Origin: Gymnorhina tibicen
Taxonomy: Eukaryota; Chordata; Aves; Passeriformes; Artamidae
NCBI GenBank assembly: GCA_013399875.1
Contig: VXAZ01002108.1
Coordinates: 310,001 to 374,000 of the forward strand
DNA length: 64,000 bases
Direction of reading: 5' to 3'
The stretch's first letter is position 1; each line of letters opens with the position of its first letter. A program made the translations under genes and the position numbers. Positions 26,366 through 40,552 of this stretch are shown here, piece by piece. The notes beneath the pieces were generated by a model. It saw nothing but the letters and a program-made list of their open reading frames with translations. It searched no databases and was not told where the DNA came from.

Positions 26366-28793
26366 GTTCAGAATAGGACTGGGGGAAGGGGAAAATTTGC
26401 ACAATAAAATATGCAGGTAGGAGGAAAGGTGTTTATAACCTTCTTCCTATTGTTTGTGTATTCTCAGCTGCACAATGCTTTTCAAAGCGGAGAGATGTAT
26501 TGCATAAAATCTCTCCAAACTGCATAGTTTTTAAATGAAATTTAAAATGAGAGTACTGTTCTCTGAGCAATAATTCACCCCACTCTCTGCTGGGGCTTGT
26601 AAGGGGAAGGTAAAGGCACTGAGCTTTCACTGGCTGGCATTGCAGGCATGCTCGTAACGTGTTCGTCTGGGGTTCACTGGGGGTCTCAACACAGCCCAGC
26701 TGCCCAAGAGGGTCCATGATGGTGGCTTGGCCAGGACCTGTCTGCTTCCCGTTGGTGTAACTGGGGGGGGCAAGTGCATTACCTGCACCCCCAGGGTGTT
26801 GGCAGTGTCTCAGAATGTGCTTTGATCCCGTTAATATTTTATAGCCCTACCTGTAGGAGGATGCAGGCATAGCTGCAGCAGAGCTGGCTTTTTTAGGATG
26901 CTGCTGGCTTCTGGTGGAGGAGCTCCATGCCTGCTGCCAGCGCCGAGCCAGCAAACATGGTCTGTCTCATGTGGCTTGTCACCGCCACCCGCTGGCTGTG
27001 TCCAGCTGAGTGTGTACAGCCAGCCCTGATTGATACGTAATTAGATTACAGCTGCCGCTTAAAAATAGTCATTTTATAAAAATAAAATCTTGGCTGGTGT
27101 CAAACTGAGCCCTGTGCAGGCCAGGAGTGAGTGGTGCTGCCTCTGCCTGGACAGCTGGGAAGCTCTGCGGGCAGTGCTGGCAGTGCTGCCGCTGGGACCA
27201 GCAGTTCTCCCCATCTGGATGGCTTTTCCCTGCTCTTGCCTCCCTGCTGGCCTGGGTAACACTACATAGTGTCGTGTTGGAGCAGCCCGTGGAGCGTTCA
27301 GCTCAGGAGCTCTTGAACATGATCATTTTTCTCATGATACCCCATGAGCTTCCTAGGCTTGGCTGCCACCCTCCTGCCAAAGAACACAGAGCATCTCCGA
27401 GGGCAGCACTTCCCAACCTAAGCCACCAACAGTCTCACAGCCATCTCAGAGGCAGCTTCCTGGCAGATGAGGGAACAGAACTTTTCTTTACCAGCTACTT
27501 CTTCCAGCATCTTGCCCTGCCTCAGGCATTGCAGGGCTCAGCCATTCCTGTTGCTCAGAGCTGTGAGCCCTCCCAGTCTGGGGATGTTTCCCTAAATCTG
27601 TGCAATTTAGCTTATATTTTAAAGTGTTTTGTATAGGTCCTGCTGCTCGTTTTCCTGAGTGTCTTCTGCTCTGCAGAGAGTCAGGCACTTTGGGCAGGGG
27701 TGGGAGAAAGGCAGGGAGCACTAAGAGCCAGTCATGAGGATGGCACTGGGGCAGACATGGGCTGAGCTCCTGTGTCTCCTCTGCTGACAACAGGCCTGAA
27801 TGGACCCAAAGCAGGCTGTGCATGTGTCTGCCTGGTGTTTTCCCATGCAAAGTGGCACTGCATTGCTGAGGATAAGGACCCAGCCCTGTGTGGCTGTGGA
27901 GCAGGGATCAGAGCTGTTGAAGCAGGAGCAGGGACTGAAGATGTCCCTTACGCAGGGAGCCTGTCTCATGGAAACAGGCAGGAAAAAAACCAAGACATCA
28001 CACAAGGAGGAAGTGGAAATGACAAAACCTAACCGAGAGGCCCTCAGGTGCTGCTTTCCCACACAGAAGGGGCAGATGAGCTCAGGCCCCCTGGGCTGTG
28101 GGCTCTTGGCAGCAGCAGTCAGCATCTCTGTTTATCCTGCCAGCATTTCCCACCCTGGGCACTTACGGCCGATGCTTCCATATTCACTAATTTGCTTCAG
28201 AGAGGTCTGCATTTGCTTATTTTCTGCTGCAGTTCCCTGGACTGGGGGAGTTTGAGATGCAGCAGTTCCGGGGAGTGCAGCCGAGCACGATGCCTCCGAG
28301 CACGGCCCCCGCAGGAGCTGGAGAAGCCACCGCCGGCAGGGAGGTGGCTGTGACAGCTGGCAAAACCCCCTCCATGGATCCAGCCTGGGGGTTTTTGCTT
28401 TGCAGATGTGCACAGAGACCCGCCGGGCACGGGGGCTGCGGGGACCAGGGGCCACAAGCGTAGTTTGACCATGAGGAGCCACAGTGGCTGGTGTGGGGGC
28501 TTCCGTCTGTTAGTGCAATAGGGGGGTCCTGCTGGATCAAACCCACCCAAATCCGTAAAGCTACTGCAGGTGCCTGTGGTGCACCGAAGTGGGAGATTGG
28601 CCTTGCTTTGTTTCTATTGCCTTCATTTAACAGTGAGTGCCGATTACTCAAAGCGATATGGGCAGGACCTGGTGATGTAGAGATGCTCTAGCGTTAACTT
28701 AAGGGGATGATCCAGTTGCCTGCAGTGTAAATACTTTGTGGCCAGGAACCCTGCTTTATCGCTTTGTATAGTTTTAAAGTAGTTTAAAGATTG

Positions 28794-28834
28794 AATAACA
28801 TAAAATAACATAATATAATGTTATTTATGTTATT
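28794..28834 (+). promoter_or_regulatory. GRIA3: 17-bp hairpin immediately upstream of the flip acceptor
   Basis: Left arm 28794-28811 pairs with right arm 28818-28834 in 17 Watson-Crick pairs, with a single bulged A (28802) and a six-base loop. A G-T wobble can extend it by one. The stem ends 12 nt before the flip exon and overlaps where the branch site and polypyrimidine tract should lie. It is almost entirely A-T paired, so it is moderate in stability despite its length. An effect on flip choice is inference. Confidence 0.75.
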
Positions 28835-28844
28835 TCCCACGTGA

Positions 28845-31378
<2,534 letters not shown>

Positions 31379-31398
31379 GGGTACGGCTGCGGGCCAGG

Positions 31399-31404
31399 AA
31401 TAAA
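31399..31404 (+). promoter_or_regulatory. GRIA3: Possible proximal poly(A) signal
   Basis: AATAAA starts 21 nt after the GRIA3 stop codon and is followed within 30-60 nt by U- and GU-rich sequence (ggttttcttctttcattcc, then tctgttgtgtg). Use would give a very short 3' UTR. Not demonstrated. Confidence 0.4.
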
Positions 31405-32216
31405 CCCTCCGGGTTTTCTTCTTTCATTCCATTTTAGCTGTCTGTGCTATTCTGTTGTGTGCACCAGGGGGCTGCTGCAAGAGGCTTTGAAACACCGTCT
31501 TGTGGCAGTTTCTAAGTAACAAGTCATTAAAATTTCTTCCCTGATCAGAAGCAGGATCAGAAGGGTACCATTCTGTTTTACACAGAGAGGTAGCTTCATG
31601 CTGAAGCGAGTAACTCCTCTCTCCAGCATCGTGCTAGTTCAAATGAAAGTATTTTGTTAATTGCTTTAAAAATCACTATAATCACTAATAATCAGAATTC
31701 TTCTCTCTCTTGTTGCTGATCTCTTCCTCTTTGTTTTGTAAGCTATAATCAGGTCAGGTAAGTGATTTTAGGAAGTTTCAAAAAAAATTGGCAGTAGAAC
31801 CAAACCTTTTACACTAGAATTCATGATTTCTAAAGCAGGAAAGGTAGAGCTGAATTGCTAACAAATGATTCTGAGAAGGCCTGGTTAGCCCCTTGCCCAC
31901 AGCCCATGCCTCTCCATGGGCTGAGCTCTCCTGCCCCTCGCTGCCAGGCAGTGATGAAATCTCTCTGGTTTTATTTTAGATCTTCACCCTGACAGCATGC
32001 AAGACAAAAAGCAGCAGAGAATGTGGCTACTTCATGGATTTGGACCACCTGAGCCAGTTGTACTCTCTCCAAGGTGTCAGGCATGACACGCATTGATGAT
32101 GGTGCAATGTACTTTTAATAGGAAAAACTGATATTTTTTCCTTCAGTGCCTTATGGAAGACTCTGAGACTCACAACAATGCAAACCATCACCGAAATATT
32201 CTTGCTTTGCTTCAAA

Positions 32217-32310
32217 GAAGTAAAAGAAAAAGAGAGGAAAAGAAAAGAAAAAGCAAAGAAAAAAAAGAAAACAAAAAAGTGAAAGGGAAAAAGAAAAGGA
32301 AAGGACTGGT
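32217..32310 (+). repeat. Purine-rich (A/G) tract in GRIA3 3' UTR
   Basis: Nearly uninterrupted A and G over about 90 nt (aaagaaaaagagaggaaaag type). Low-complexity sequence; it opens a meaningless Lys/Glu-rich frame that should not be called a gene. Confidence 0.85.
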
Positions 32311-34376
32311 AACAAGATATTGGTATGTGAAAAAAATTTCTTGTAAAAAAAGATCAGTGCAACAAAAGCCATTCTTTGATACCACTGCACAGTAACTAAA
32401 CTTGTGTCCTGAAAGTAACTGCAGCTGATTTCATCAGCCACCCCAGTCGTATCAAATTATGAAACTCCTCCTGACACAAAGCCTCAGAAATCTTCTGCGT
32501 GCAAACACGGACTGGCCTGCCACTGCTTGTATGAGCTGATGTCAAGATGTTTCAGTATTTACTTACAGTGGTGTGATTTTTTTTTTTTTTCTGAGCCACT
32601 TTAATCTCTCCAGCTAATTTAAGCAATTCTGTATAGAAGCAAAAGGTGTAACACCTGAAGGAAAGAATCTGTGCATTCAAACCAATTAAGGTCAATGACT
32701 GTGAATCTGTAAATCCAGAAGAAAGTAATTTGTGGAACTGCATGTCTTGCTTCCAGATCAGTAAATTAATTTCTTGACAAGGTAGCTAAAGTGCAGGCAG
32801 AAAATATTGCATTCCTATTTTTTGTTCTATCATCAGGCATACCTACAGGTGCTTTATTAAAATGACATTGGGTGGCTTTTAAAATTAAAAAAGAAAAAAA
32901 AAAGGAAAGCTACTTGCTGTTTAGGTTCAGACCATATATCTCTTTTCTTGCTGTGCATTCTGCATTTTAATTCACTGTTTAATATCAAGTAATGAAACAA
33001 GAGAAGGGCAGGTTAGGTTTTCCCAGGCCTGCTTCTGCTTCTCCCCAGTTCTCTCCCACCTAGCACTGTGCTCAGCTAATGCTTCTCGGTAATGGTCCTT
33101 GTAAATCAGAAGCAAGGAAAGAGGATAGTAACTCCAGTTAGAGCTGCAGTTCCAGAGTAATAGTAAGCGATCTAACATGACTCCTGCTAGTACTCTTATA
33201 TTATATCAGCTCCTGCCAGCTCTTGTTTCATGCCTGGTGAGAGGATGCTCCTGTCCCTGCCTCTCTGTGAGGAGGGCACCACGCTCGGGCCGCCTCTGCT
33301 CCAGGAGGGGCTCACTATTACTCACATCCAACGTCTTAGACAGCAGCAGCATTTCAGCCTTTAACCTCTGCCTGGAAACTACTTAACTTCGTCTCGAAAA
33401 TAAAAATTAAAAAAAAAGAAAAAGAAAAAAAAAACCACAAAACTTTAAACATATTGTCAATCACATGGGAAATGTTCAATGGAATATCTGCATACTAATT
33501 ACCTCTAATCGACAATATGTATTTTCTGTAGTTTATGATAGAGTTTATTTCATCAGTAACATACAATGAAAAAGAAACTCATTTAAACCAGTCTGACCCT
33601 TAGGCGTTTAGTTTGCTGATGATAGATTTGAACTTTTAATAGGATTTAAAAACAAAAAAAAAACCAAAAAAAAGAAAACAAAAAAAAGAAAAAGAAAGTC
33701 TTGTTAAAAATAAGTATTTCCAACAAAATGTAATATAAAATCATTTTAAAAGCTCATAGGAGAATAATTTATTGTTCAAGTTTTTAACAAGATATTGACA
33801 AAAAATTGTTTTGTTTTCATTTTCCTTTCATGAAACTGTGATTTTTTTTTCAACTTCTGAAAGCGATCACGTCCCCAGCAAGGGCGAGCTAAAGCTGTGC
33901 AGTTATGAGTTGTATTTAAAACAAATGTTTTTCTTAAAAGCTGTATAAAAGATGTATGTTTATCAGATCAATTTTTAAGAGTGGAGGCTTCACACCAGTG
34001 AAGGGAGTTTGGTAAACGGTTCGATATTTTTTAAACTTGCATGTAAATCTAAAATGTGTTGAGTGCTTACCAGTTCCAGCTACCAACTTCAAGCTATCGG
34101 AAGTTTGGCAGTAGTCTCATGATGATTTGTTTTGGTATATTTTTTTAATTTGTTTTGCTTTAGGGGCTTTGGGGGGGTCTTTCCTTTTTCTTTTTTTTTC
34201 TCTTTTTTTTTTTTCCTGTAATTTAAGTTCCTATTTTTGGTCGTTGAAACTGCACTTGAGTGAGCAGAAAAATTGCCAAGCAAACTAATGGCTGTAAAAG
34301 CATAAACTGCATGTGTGGGCATCAATTACTGAGCCTCATTTTGATGAGGTGTTGTACAAAGAGTTTTAATACATTT

Positions 34377-34386
34377 TGTAAATAAA
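34377..34386 (+). promoter_or_regulatory. GRIA3: Distal GRIA3 poly(A) signal with overlapping Pumilio-type site
   Basis: AATAAA at 34381-34386 is followed by an A-run and then a T-rich downstream element (cttgcttcttttttcttc, from about 34412). TGTAAATA (34377-34384) matches the Pumilio consensus TGTANATA and overlaps the signal by four bases. Confidence 0.8.
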
Positions 34387-34505
34387 ACTGTAAAGAAAAA
34401 AAATATTAAAGAGCTTGCTTCTTTTTTCTTCAGTGGAGGAAGAGTCCCTCCTTACTGCTCTCCCTTTGGCCAGTCTGGGATGCTCCTCAGATATTTACCA
34501 CAGAG

Positions 34506-34625
34506 CCCTGGAAAGGTTTGGATTGGAAGGGACCTTAAAGATCACCCACTTCCAACAGCCCCAGCATGGGCAGGAATGTCTTTCTCTAGACCAGGTTGCT
34601 CAAAGCCTTGTCCCATCTGGCCAGT
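34506..34625 (-). mobile_element. CR1 LINE 3' fragment
   Basis: Reads as the reverse complement of a CR1 3' end, with ggattggaagggacctta, then a catgggcaggaatgtc segment, then gaccaggttgctcaaagcc. Only about 120 bp remain and it is diverged. It lies about 100 bp beyond the GRIA3 poly(A) site. Confidence 0.85.
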
Positions 34626-37600
34626 TTAGGGGCCCCCACACTGAACTGAGGACGCTACTGGGAAATGGGTATTTCTGGTTTGGTAACCTGCAAACCAACT
34701 AATTTTTTATTTTCTTGATGATGGAAGCTGGTTGATCCTGCAAGGTGCAAAGTGCAAGGAGCTCCCTGTGGGGAGCAGGGAAGGAGTAGGGGAGAAGCCT
34801 CAGGGCTCCAGCCAGGGTGGGAGATGCTCTGCCCTGCCCCTGCAGTGGGCAGCAGTGTGGGTAAATAAATTCCTTAATTGTTCACTAAACAGATGTATTT
34901 TCCTGCAATTCCCAACTTTTCAGCAGTACTTCTTTAAGGAAAAAAACCCATCACCCAGCATTGCAGCTAATCCCAACTCTAATTTATTGAGTTTACTTCA
35001 CCCACAGTGTAGTTTTTCCAAGTCACCACAAACCATGAACCATAGGAAGTAATCCTGGTATTAAACAGCTGGTGTACACCTAAACCACACCCCAGCAGGG
35101 GCAGCCTCTTGGGGGATATCCCTGGCCACACCACCCTCATGGTTGCCATCAGGAACCAGCTCCCTGGGCTCCTTCCAGGGACCATTGAGGGTCACACTGC
35201 TGTTAGCACCCAGGCCCTGCTGGGGCTGAGCTGGAACAACAGCAGGCTTCTCTTGGATGACTGGGGATGAAAAGATCAGCCTCTGAAAAATAAAACCCCA
35301 GTGAAGGTCTTGGGCAGTAGCACTGCTGCAGAGCAGGTGGGCATGGACCTGAGTGGTTTGGTATCTGCTGGCCAAAACACACCCTGCAAAACAGGAGCTG
35401 CCTGGAGTGTCCCTGGGGCACTGCCTCTGGCCGCAGGGGAAACAGGAAAAATGTACTGGCACTCACTGGTACCTTTCCCAGCTCAGCACCTGGTGCCTGG
35501 CAGCGGGTCCTGACCATGGGGCTGCTTGAGCCCAGCCCAAATCCCTGTGGAGCTGCCACTGGTGCTCATTGTACATGAGTGCAGTGGGGTACACGTGCTG
35601 AGCCCGCCCTGTGTCTTCAGCCAAGGCTTCAGCAACTGCAGATAAGCTCAGGAATAAGCAAGGACTAAATCAGAGCAGTAAACAACTATCATTTGACCCT
35701 AAACCACCTTACAAGGATGAAGGTTTCAGGTTGTCCTGGGTGTAAGCAGGGTGCTGTGCTGAGCATGCTGGGCTCCATGTGGGACCACCCTTCCCACAGG
35801 GCACAGGGAGGCCTCGCTGAAGCGAGCCTGTTCATGTGTAAAGTGCCCGCACAATGAATGCAGGGAGGCACGGAAAAAGATACTGTTCTGTCCTTCAGCT
35901 TTAATTTCATGCTCAACATCCAGGCCAACGTGGGTGGGCTGCATTTTTCTAGAGAGCAGTCTTGAAACACTCCCTGCTGCCTGACAGCTACACACAGCCC
36001 TGCATCAGCCACGGGGGTGAGTTAAGCTCCCTTCTCCTGGACCTGCCAAAATAAGTCTGCAAGCAGAGCTCAGTGTGCCCACTGAGCACCGGTAAAGGGC
36101 CAGTGCCAGACTGATGCCAACCCTGCCCTGACTGAGCAGTCACTGCAGTTGCTGCCCCACCAGAGCTCACCAGGCACCAGATCCTGCACAGGGGCTGTTA
36201 AGTTTTCCTAATAAATACGTGTCAGGTGAAACATGGCAATTAGGGCTGTGGTGAAGTGGCACAGCTGCACCCAGTGAGCTGGGAGAGCCTGGCCAGCTGG
36301 GATGTGGTGGGGGATGGCCTCACATAGGTCTGTGGCCACAGGGATGAGAGGCAGGAGAGGGCCTGGTCATCCCAGGCCTGGCTGGGGCTCTCGGGTATCT
36401 GGAACCTCCCTGGGCCACAAGTGTACTTTGGGCCAAAACCTGGATTTTGCTACACAGACTGCAGCAATGGCAGCAGGGCTGCACCACACCCCTGGAATGC
36501 TGGGCTCTAACACATCCCAGCATGACCTTGTCTCTAGACTTCTGCAGCTGGGGAATAATATTAGGAAAAATTCAGAATAATGCATCAAATTCCAAGAGCC
36601 TTCAGTGGGAACAAAAGAACATCAACAGTGTTCAAGTTCAGACCTAAAAACCCAAACCAATAGCAGCTCCTCCCCATGGCACACCACACCTGACAACAGC
36701 AACAAAAAAAAACTGTATCATTGTGGCATAGTTTTTCCTTCTGAGGTTTTGTGCAAAGCACTGCAACATTTATTGTTTAAAAAATAATTATTCTTTATGG
36801 TTATTAAAATAATAATATGTCATGGATATTAAAATTAAATCACAAAATGTCTTTGGTGCCCATATTCATCATTTCAGACTGGAAAATTGGCTCTATTTTG
36901 CAAGACAGCAATACATAAACAAGATCTGGATAATGATAGCTCTATTCAATTAACCTAAAGGATTTAAGTACAGAGATAATATTTGCACGGATATTATAAA
37001 TTTCACAGTAGTATTTACTGAGAATGTAACACATCTGAAATTGGTATCAGGGAGGACAGGGTCCCCAGGAGCAGCAGCAGCCACAGCCCAACGCGCTGCT
37101 GAGCCGTGCTCGGTGCCCCCGCGGCACTGGGGCTGCAGGAAGGGCCCAGGCTGGCATTACACCATGGGACAACACCAACGGGGCCAGGGCACCCACTGCT
37201 GCAGCTCTCCCAGTCCAGGACCCCCGGGCTGGAGCCCCAGCACCATAATGGGACATCCCTCTTATGTGTGCCCTGTGGGAGGCAGGTTTGGCCAAAATCT
37301 GCCCATCAACATCCCAGTCCTGCTCTGACTCTGTGCTTGGGCTTTCTTGTCTTTATTTCATCAGTTAACAACAGAGAAATTACTGAGACTGGTTTGTAAT
37401 ATGGCACCATCACTGCAACAGCATCAACAAAAATGGTTTCCAGCTTCCCCTGGGGACAGGCACAGGCACTGGCAGCAGCTGCCCCACCAGGCAAGGAGCA
37501 GACAGAGACCACACAGTACCCAGAGAGGAGTCTGAGCATGGGAGCATACACACCTTACAGCCAGTGTAGCAGTATGACTTCTGCCCTTCCCTGGTGCAGC

Positions 37601-38814
37601 TGGTAAAGCTCACTGGAAGCACCTGCAGTGCTGCTTTTGCTGGACACCACGGCACTTGGCTGACCAATGTGCTGAATGGCGATGCCTCCGCAGGCTGACA
37701 CCAAGGGCAGGATAATGAAACTTTGGTGCACACACCAAGTATTTATTTATTGCTGTTTCTATCATTGAAGCGTTATATCCCTAAATTATTTATGCCATCG
37801 TGGCATTTTTGGATGACAGGACATCTTACAGCAGCGCAAGAGGACAAGATCCTACTCTGCAGCACCTTGCAGGAGCAGCAGTAGGAGTGGGGAAGCTGCT
37901 GTGGGAAGTGGTGGAGCACAGGGCAGAGAAGAGCAGAGCCAAGGCAGAGCAGAGGCTTTCCAGCAGCGCATCATTTACCGCTGGTGAAGAGGCTGTTGGC
38001 CCCTCCTAGCAAACAGGCAAAGCTGACACCTCAGGGTGAACTCAGAGGTGATTTGCAGATGAGGATCAAAACCAGGATGTGTGGTGGCACCTGGCCTGCC
38101 CCAGCAGACAATTAGGGGGGATTCTATCATCTATTTTGTGGTTTCACATTTTTCTTACTTCATTCTAATTTCAGGCAGGGAGGAGTTGAAGGCAGCGGTA
38201 GAAAACAAGATAAATCCGAAGAGGAATGGCTCTGAGGAAGGGCTGGGAAACCTGGCAGTGATTACTGACCTGCCCTCTCAGAGTGGGGACCTGCACAGAG
38301 CTCAGGAATGGGACTGAGCTGGTGACTGGACCACAAAGGGTTAACAGGGGTGCAGGCAAACACCCCAGCCTTGATGAGAAGGAGAGGGTAAGGCACTTAA
38401 AGCCTGTAAAAAATGCGCAACACAAACCAAAGCCATGATGCCGGTAATGACTGGTGCTTTAGATAACGTTCAGCATATAAATAAAGTAATTGACCAATTA
38501 ATGAGCATGTGGCAGATGCTTGATATGCTGTAACAAGTAGGGAAGGGTAGGATGTAACACCAGAAATTTATTAAAGGAATATAGAAGCAGAGCAGAGTGT
38601 GGGAGCACAGTGCATGGGCCCTGGGCCAGTTGATGTGGGCAGGTTTGGGGGCAGGGCCACAAGAGCAGGGAGAGGGGACAAGGGCTTGGTGCCTGCTGCA
38701 GGGAGCGAGGGGGGCAAAGGGGATAACTGTGGGATAACTTATGTTCACTTACAGCCCGGAAAACCAAACATATTCAGGGCAGCATCACAAGAAGCATGGC
38801 CAGCAGGTTGAGGT

Positions 38815-39337
38815 AGATTATTGTACTCTCTGCTCTTCTGAGATCCCACCTGGAGCAGTGTCCAGCTTTGGGGGCCACAACATTAGGGCATGGACCTGTT
38901 GGAGTGAGTCCAGCAGAGGCCACAAAGAAACTCAGAGGGCTGGAGCCCCCCTACTCTGGAAACAGCCCCAGAGCTGGGGCTGTTCAGCCCAGAGAAAAGA
39001 AGGCTCTGGTGAGACCTCAGAGCACCTTCCAGTACCTAAAGGGGCTACAGGAGAGCAGGAGAAGGACTTTTTACACGGAGTGATAGGACAAGGGGGACTG
39101 GCTTTAAACTGAAAGAAGGTAGGTTTAGATAGGATATTTGGGAAAAATTCTTCCATGTGAGGGTGGCGAGGCACTGGCACAGGTTGCCCAGAGAAGCTGT
39201 GGCTGCCCCATCCCTGGAAGCATTCAAGTCTCAGAGCAACCTGGTCTAGTGGACGGCATCCCTACCACGACAGAGGGTTGGAACGAGGTGATCTTCAAGG
39301 TCCCATCCAACCTAAACCGTTCTGCAATTCTATAACG
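38815..39337 (+). mobile_element. CR1 LINE 3' end, sense orientation
   Basis: Typical CR1 3' segments occur in order: cacctggagcagtgtccagc in diverged form, agagggctggag, ggctttaaactgaaag, gaggcactggcacaggttgc, ccatccctggaagcattcaa, aacctggtctagtgga, and a tail near gttctgcaattctata. The element is 5'-truncated, as is usual for avian CR1. Short open frames inside it are not genes. Confidence 0.95.
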
Positions 39338-39382
39338 CCAGGAAGCCATGGATTAGGGAAGAGGGGGAAATCTGTGCAATGC

Positions 39383-39537
39383 CGTGCTCGGCGCAACACT
39401 GACATGTAGCGGTCGGGACGGGGGGAACGCCGCTTTCTGCGACCGCCACCAGAGCCCTCGGCGGGTCCCGGTTCGCGGCGTCCCCGGCCCGGGGCGAGCG
39501 CCGCGAGCCTGAGCACCCTGCTTCCCCTGTTCGCTGG
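39383..39537. other. CpG-dense block (orphan CpG-island-like)
   Basis: About twenty CpG dinucleotides in roughly 155 bp with very high G+C, in otherwise CpG-poor sequence. It begins just after the 38815-39337 CR1 element and is not attached to a recognised gene start. Short minus-strand frames cross it, without family support. It could be an unannotated promoter, an unrecognised repeat fragment, or a chance block. Confidence 0.6.
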
Positions 39538-39942
39538 TGAAGCAGATTTTTAATATCATTCCAAGCCTTTCGACAAATACTGCATTTGAATTCCAAATAC
39601 GGCCTGAGCAGGATAATTGCCCAAAAAATCCTCCGAAATTAATGTAAGAGCCGGGGTTTGATCCGAGGCAAATAAATATAAATTGTGTTTATTTAATATT
39701 CCCCTGCCCTTTAAACAAGGGAAGTGTGCCAGCGTTGAGGGAAAACACCTTATTATGAAATAGCTGAAGCTGTGACCTATCACAGATGCTGCAGATTATA
39801 CAAAGCAATTAGATCACATCAGACATGGCTTAATTAACGGGTTTTCCCCCAGGACCATGGGCCAGGACCACAGCAGGGCAGGGCAGGGCTGCTTGCCCAC
39901 CCTCCCAGCCCTCCTTGTTCTTCCCCACAATCCTCTCAAATC

Positions 39943-40552
39943 ATAAAAACACTTAGGTTGGGGAAGACTTACCACTGAGTTCAACCCTTAATCCAGCGCT
40001 GCCATGATCACCACTAACACAGCTCTAAGTGTCACATTCACACAACTTTTGAACACTTCCAGGGATGGTGACTTCACCACTGCCCTGGGCAGCCTGTTCC
40101 AATGCCTGATCAACCTTTCAGTGCAGAAGTTTTCCCTAGTATCCAATCTAAACCTCCCCTGGAACAACTTGAGGCTATTTCCTCTTGTCCCATTGCTTGT
40201 TGCCTGGGGGAGTAGACTGACCCCCACCAGGCAACAACCTCTTTCAAGGGAGAGGTAGAAAGTGATTAGGTCCCCCCAAAGCCTCATTTTCTCCAGGCTG
40301 AACATTCCAGCTCCCTCAGCTGTTTCTCCTCAGACCTGTGCTCCAGACCCTTCCCCAGCTCTGTTGCCATTCTCTGGACAGGCTCCAGCACCTCAATGTC
40401 TTTCCTACCATGAGGGGCCCAGAGCTGGACACAAGATTTGAGTTGTAGCCTCACCAGCACAGGGGATGGTCACTGCCCTGGTCCTTTTGCCACACTATTG
40501 CTCATGAAAGCCAGGATGTCCTCGGCCTTCTTGGCGACCTGGGCATGAAGTC
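39943..40552 (-). mobile_element. CR1 LINE 3' end, antisense orientation
   Basis: Reads as the reverse complement of CR1: ttaatccagcgctgccatga, then cttccagggatggtgacttc, then aacctcccctggaacaactt, then cattttctccaggctgaaca, then ctctggacaggctccagcac, then atgtcctcggccttcttgg. It is longer than the other CR1 copies and 5'-truncated. A minus-strand frame at 39988-40305 (LFQGRFRLDTRENFCTERLI) is the CR1-derived peptide commonly misannotated in birds. Confidence 0.95.

Larger units (their letters stand above)
31379..34408 (+). other. GRIA3: GRIA3 3' UTR
   Basis: About 3 kb of AT-rich sequence between the stop and the distal poly(A) signal, without a supported coding region. It contains a possible proximal AATAAA (31399-31404), a purine-rich tract (32217-32310), an A-rich segment with an internal AATAAA (33399-33404), further A-rich runs (33647-33700) and a T/C-rich run (34170-34215). 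The far end is set by AATAAA at 34381-34386, with cleavage estimated near 34400-34408. Confidence 0.8.

Noticed and set aside
27127..27636. 169-residue plus-strand open frame
   Set aside because: The longest open frame in the window, but Cys/Trp/Pro-biased with no domain, no family resemblance and no splice context; it lies in a GC-rich intron block of GRIA3.
32151..32441. Frames on both strands through the purine tract
   Set aside because: Product of A/G low complexity within the GRIA3 3' UTR.
39330..39596. Minus-strand frame starting MEFKCSICRKAWNDIKNLLHQ, vaguely zinc-finger-like
   Set aside because: Only one CxxC pair and no properly spaced His pair, and it then enters the CpG-rich block; chance resemblance.
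39988..40305. 105-residue minus-strand frame
   Set aside because: Encoded by the CR1 3' region itself; a repeat-derived peptide often mispredicted in birds.
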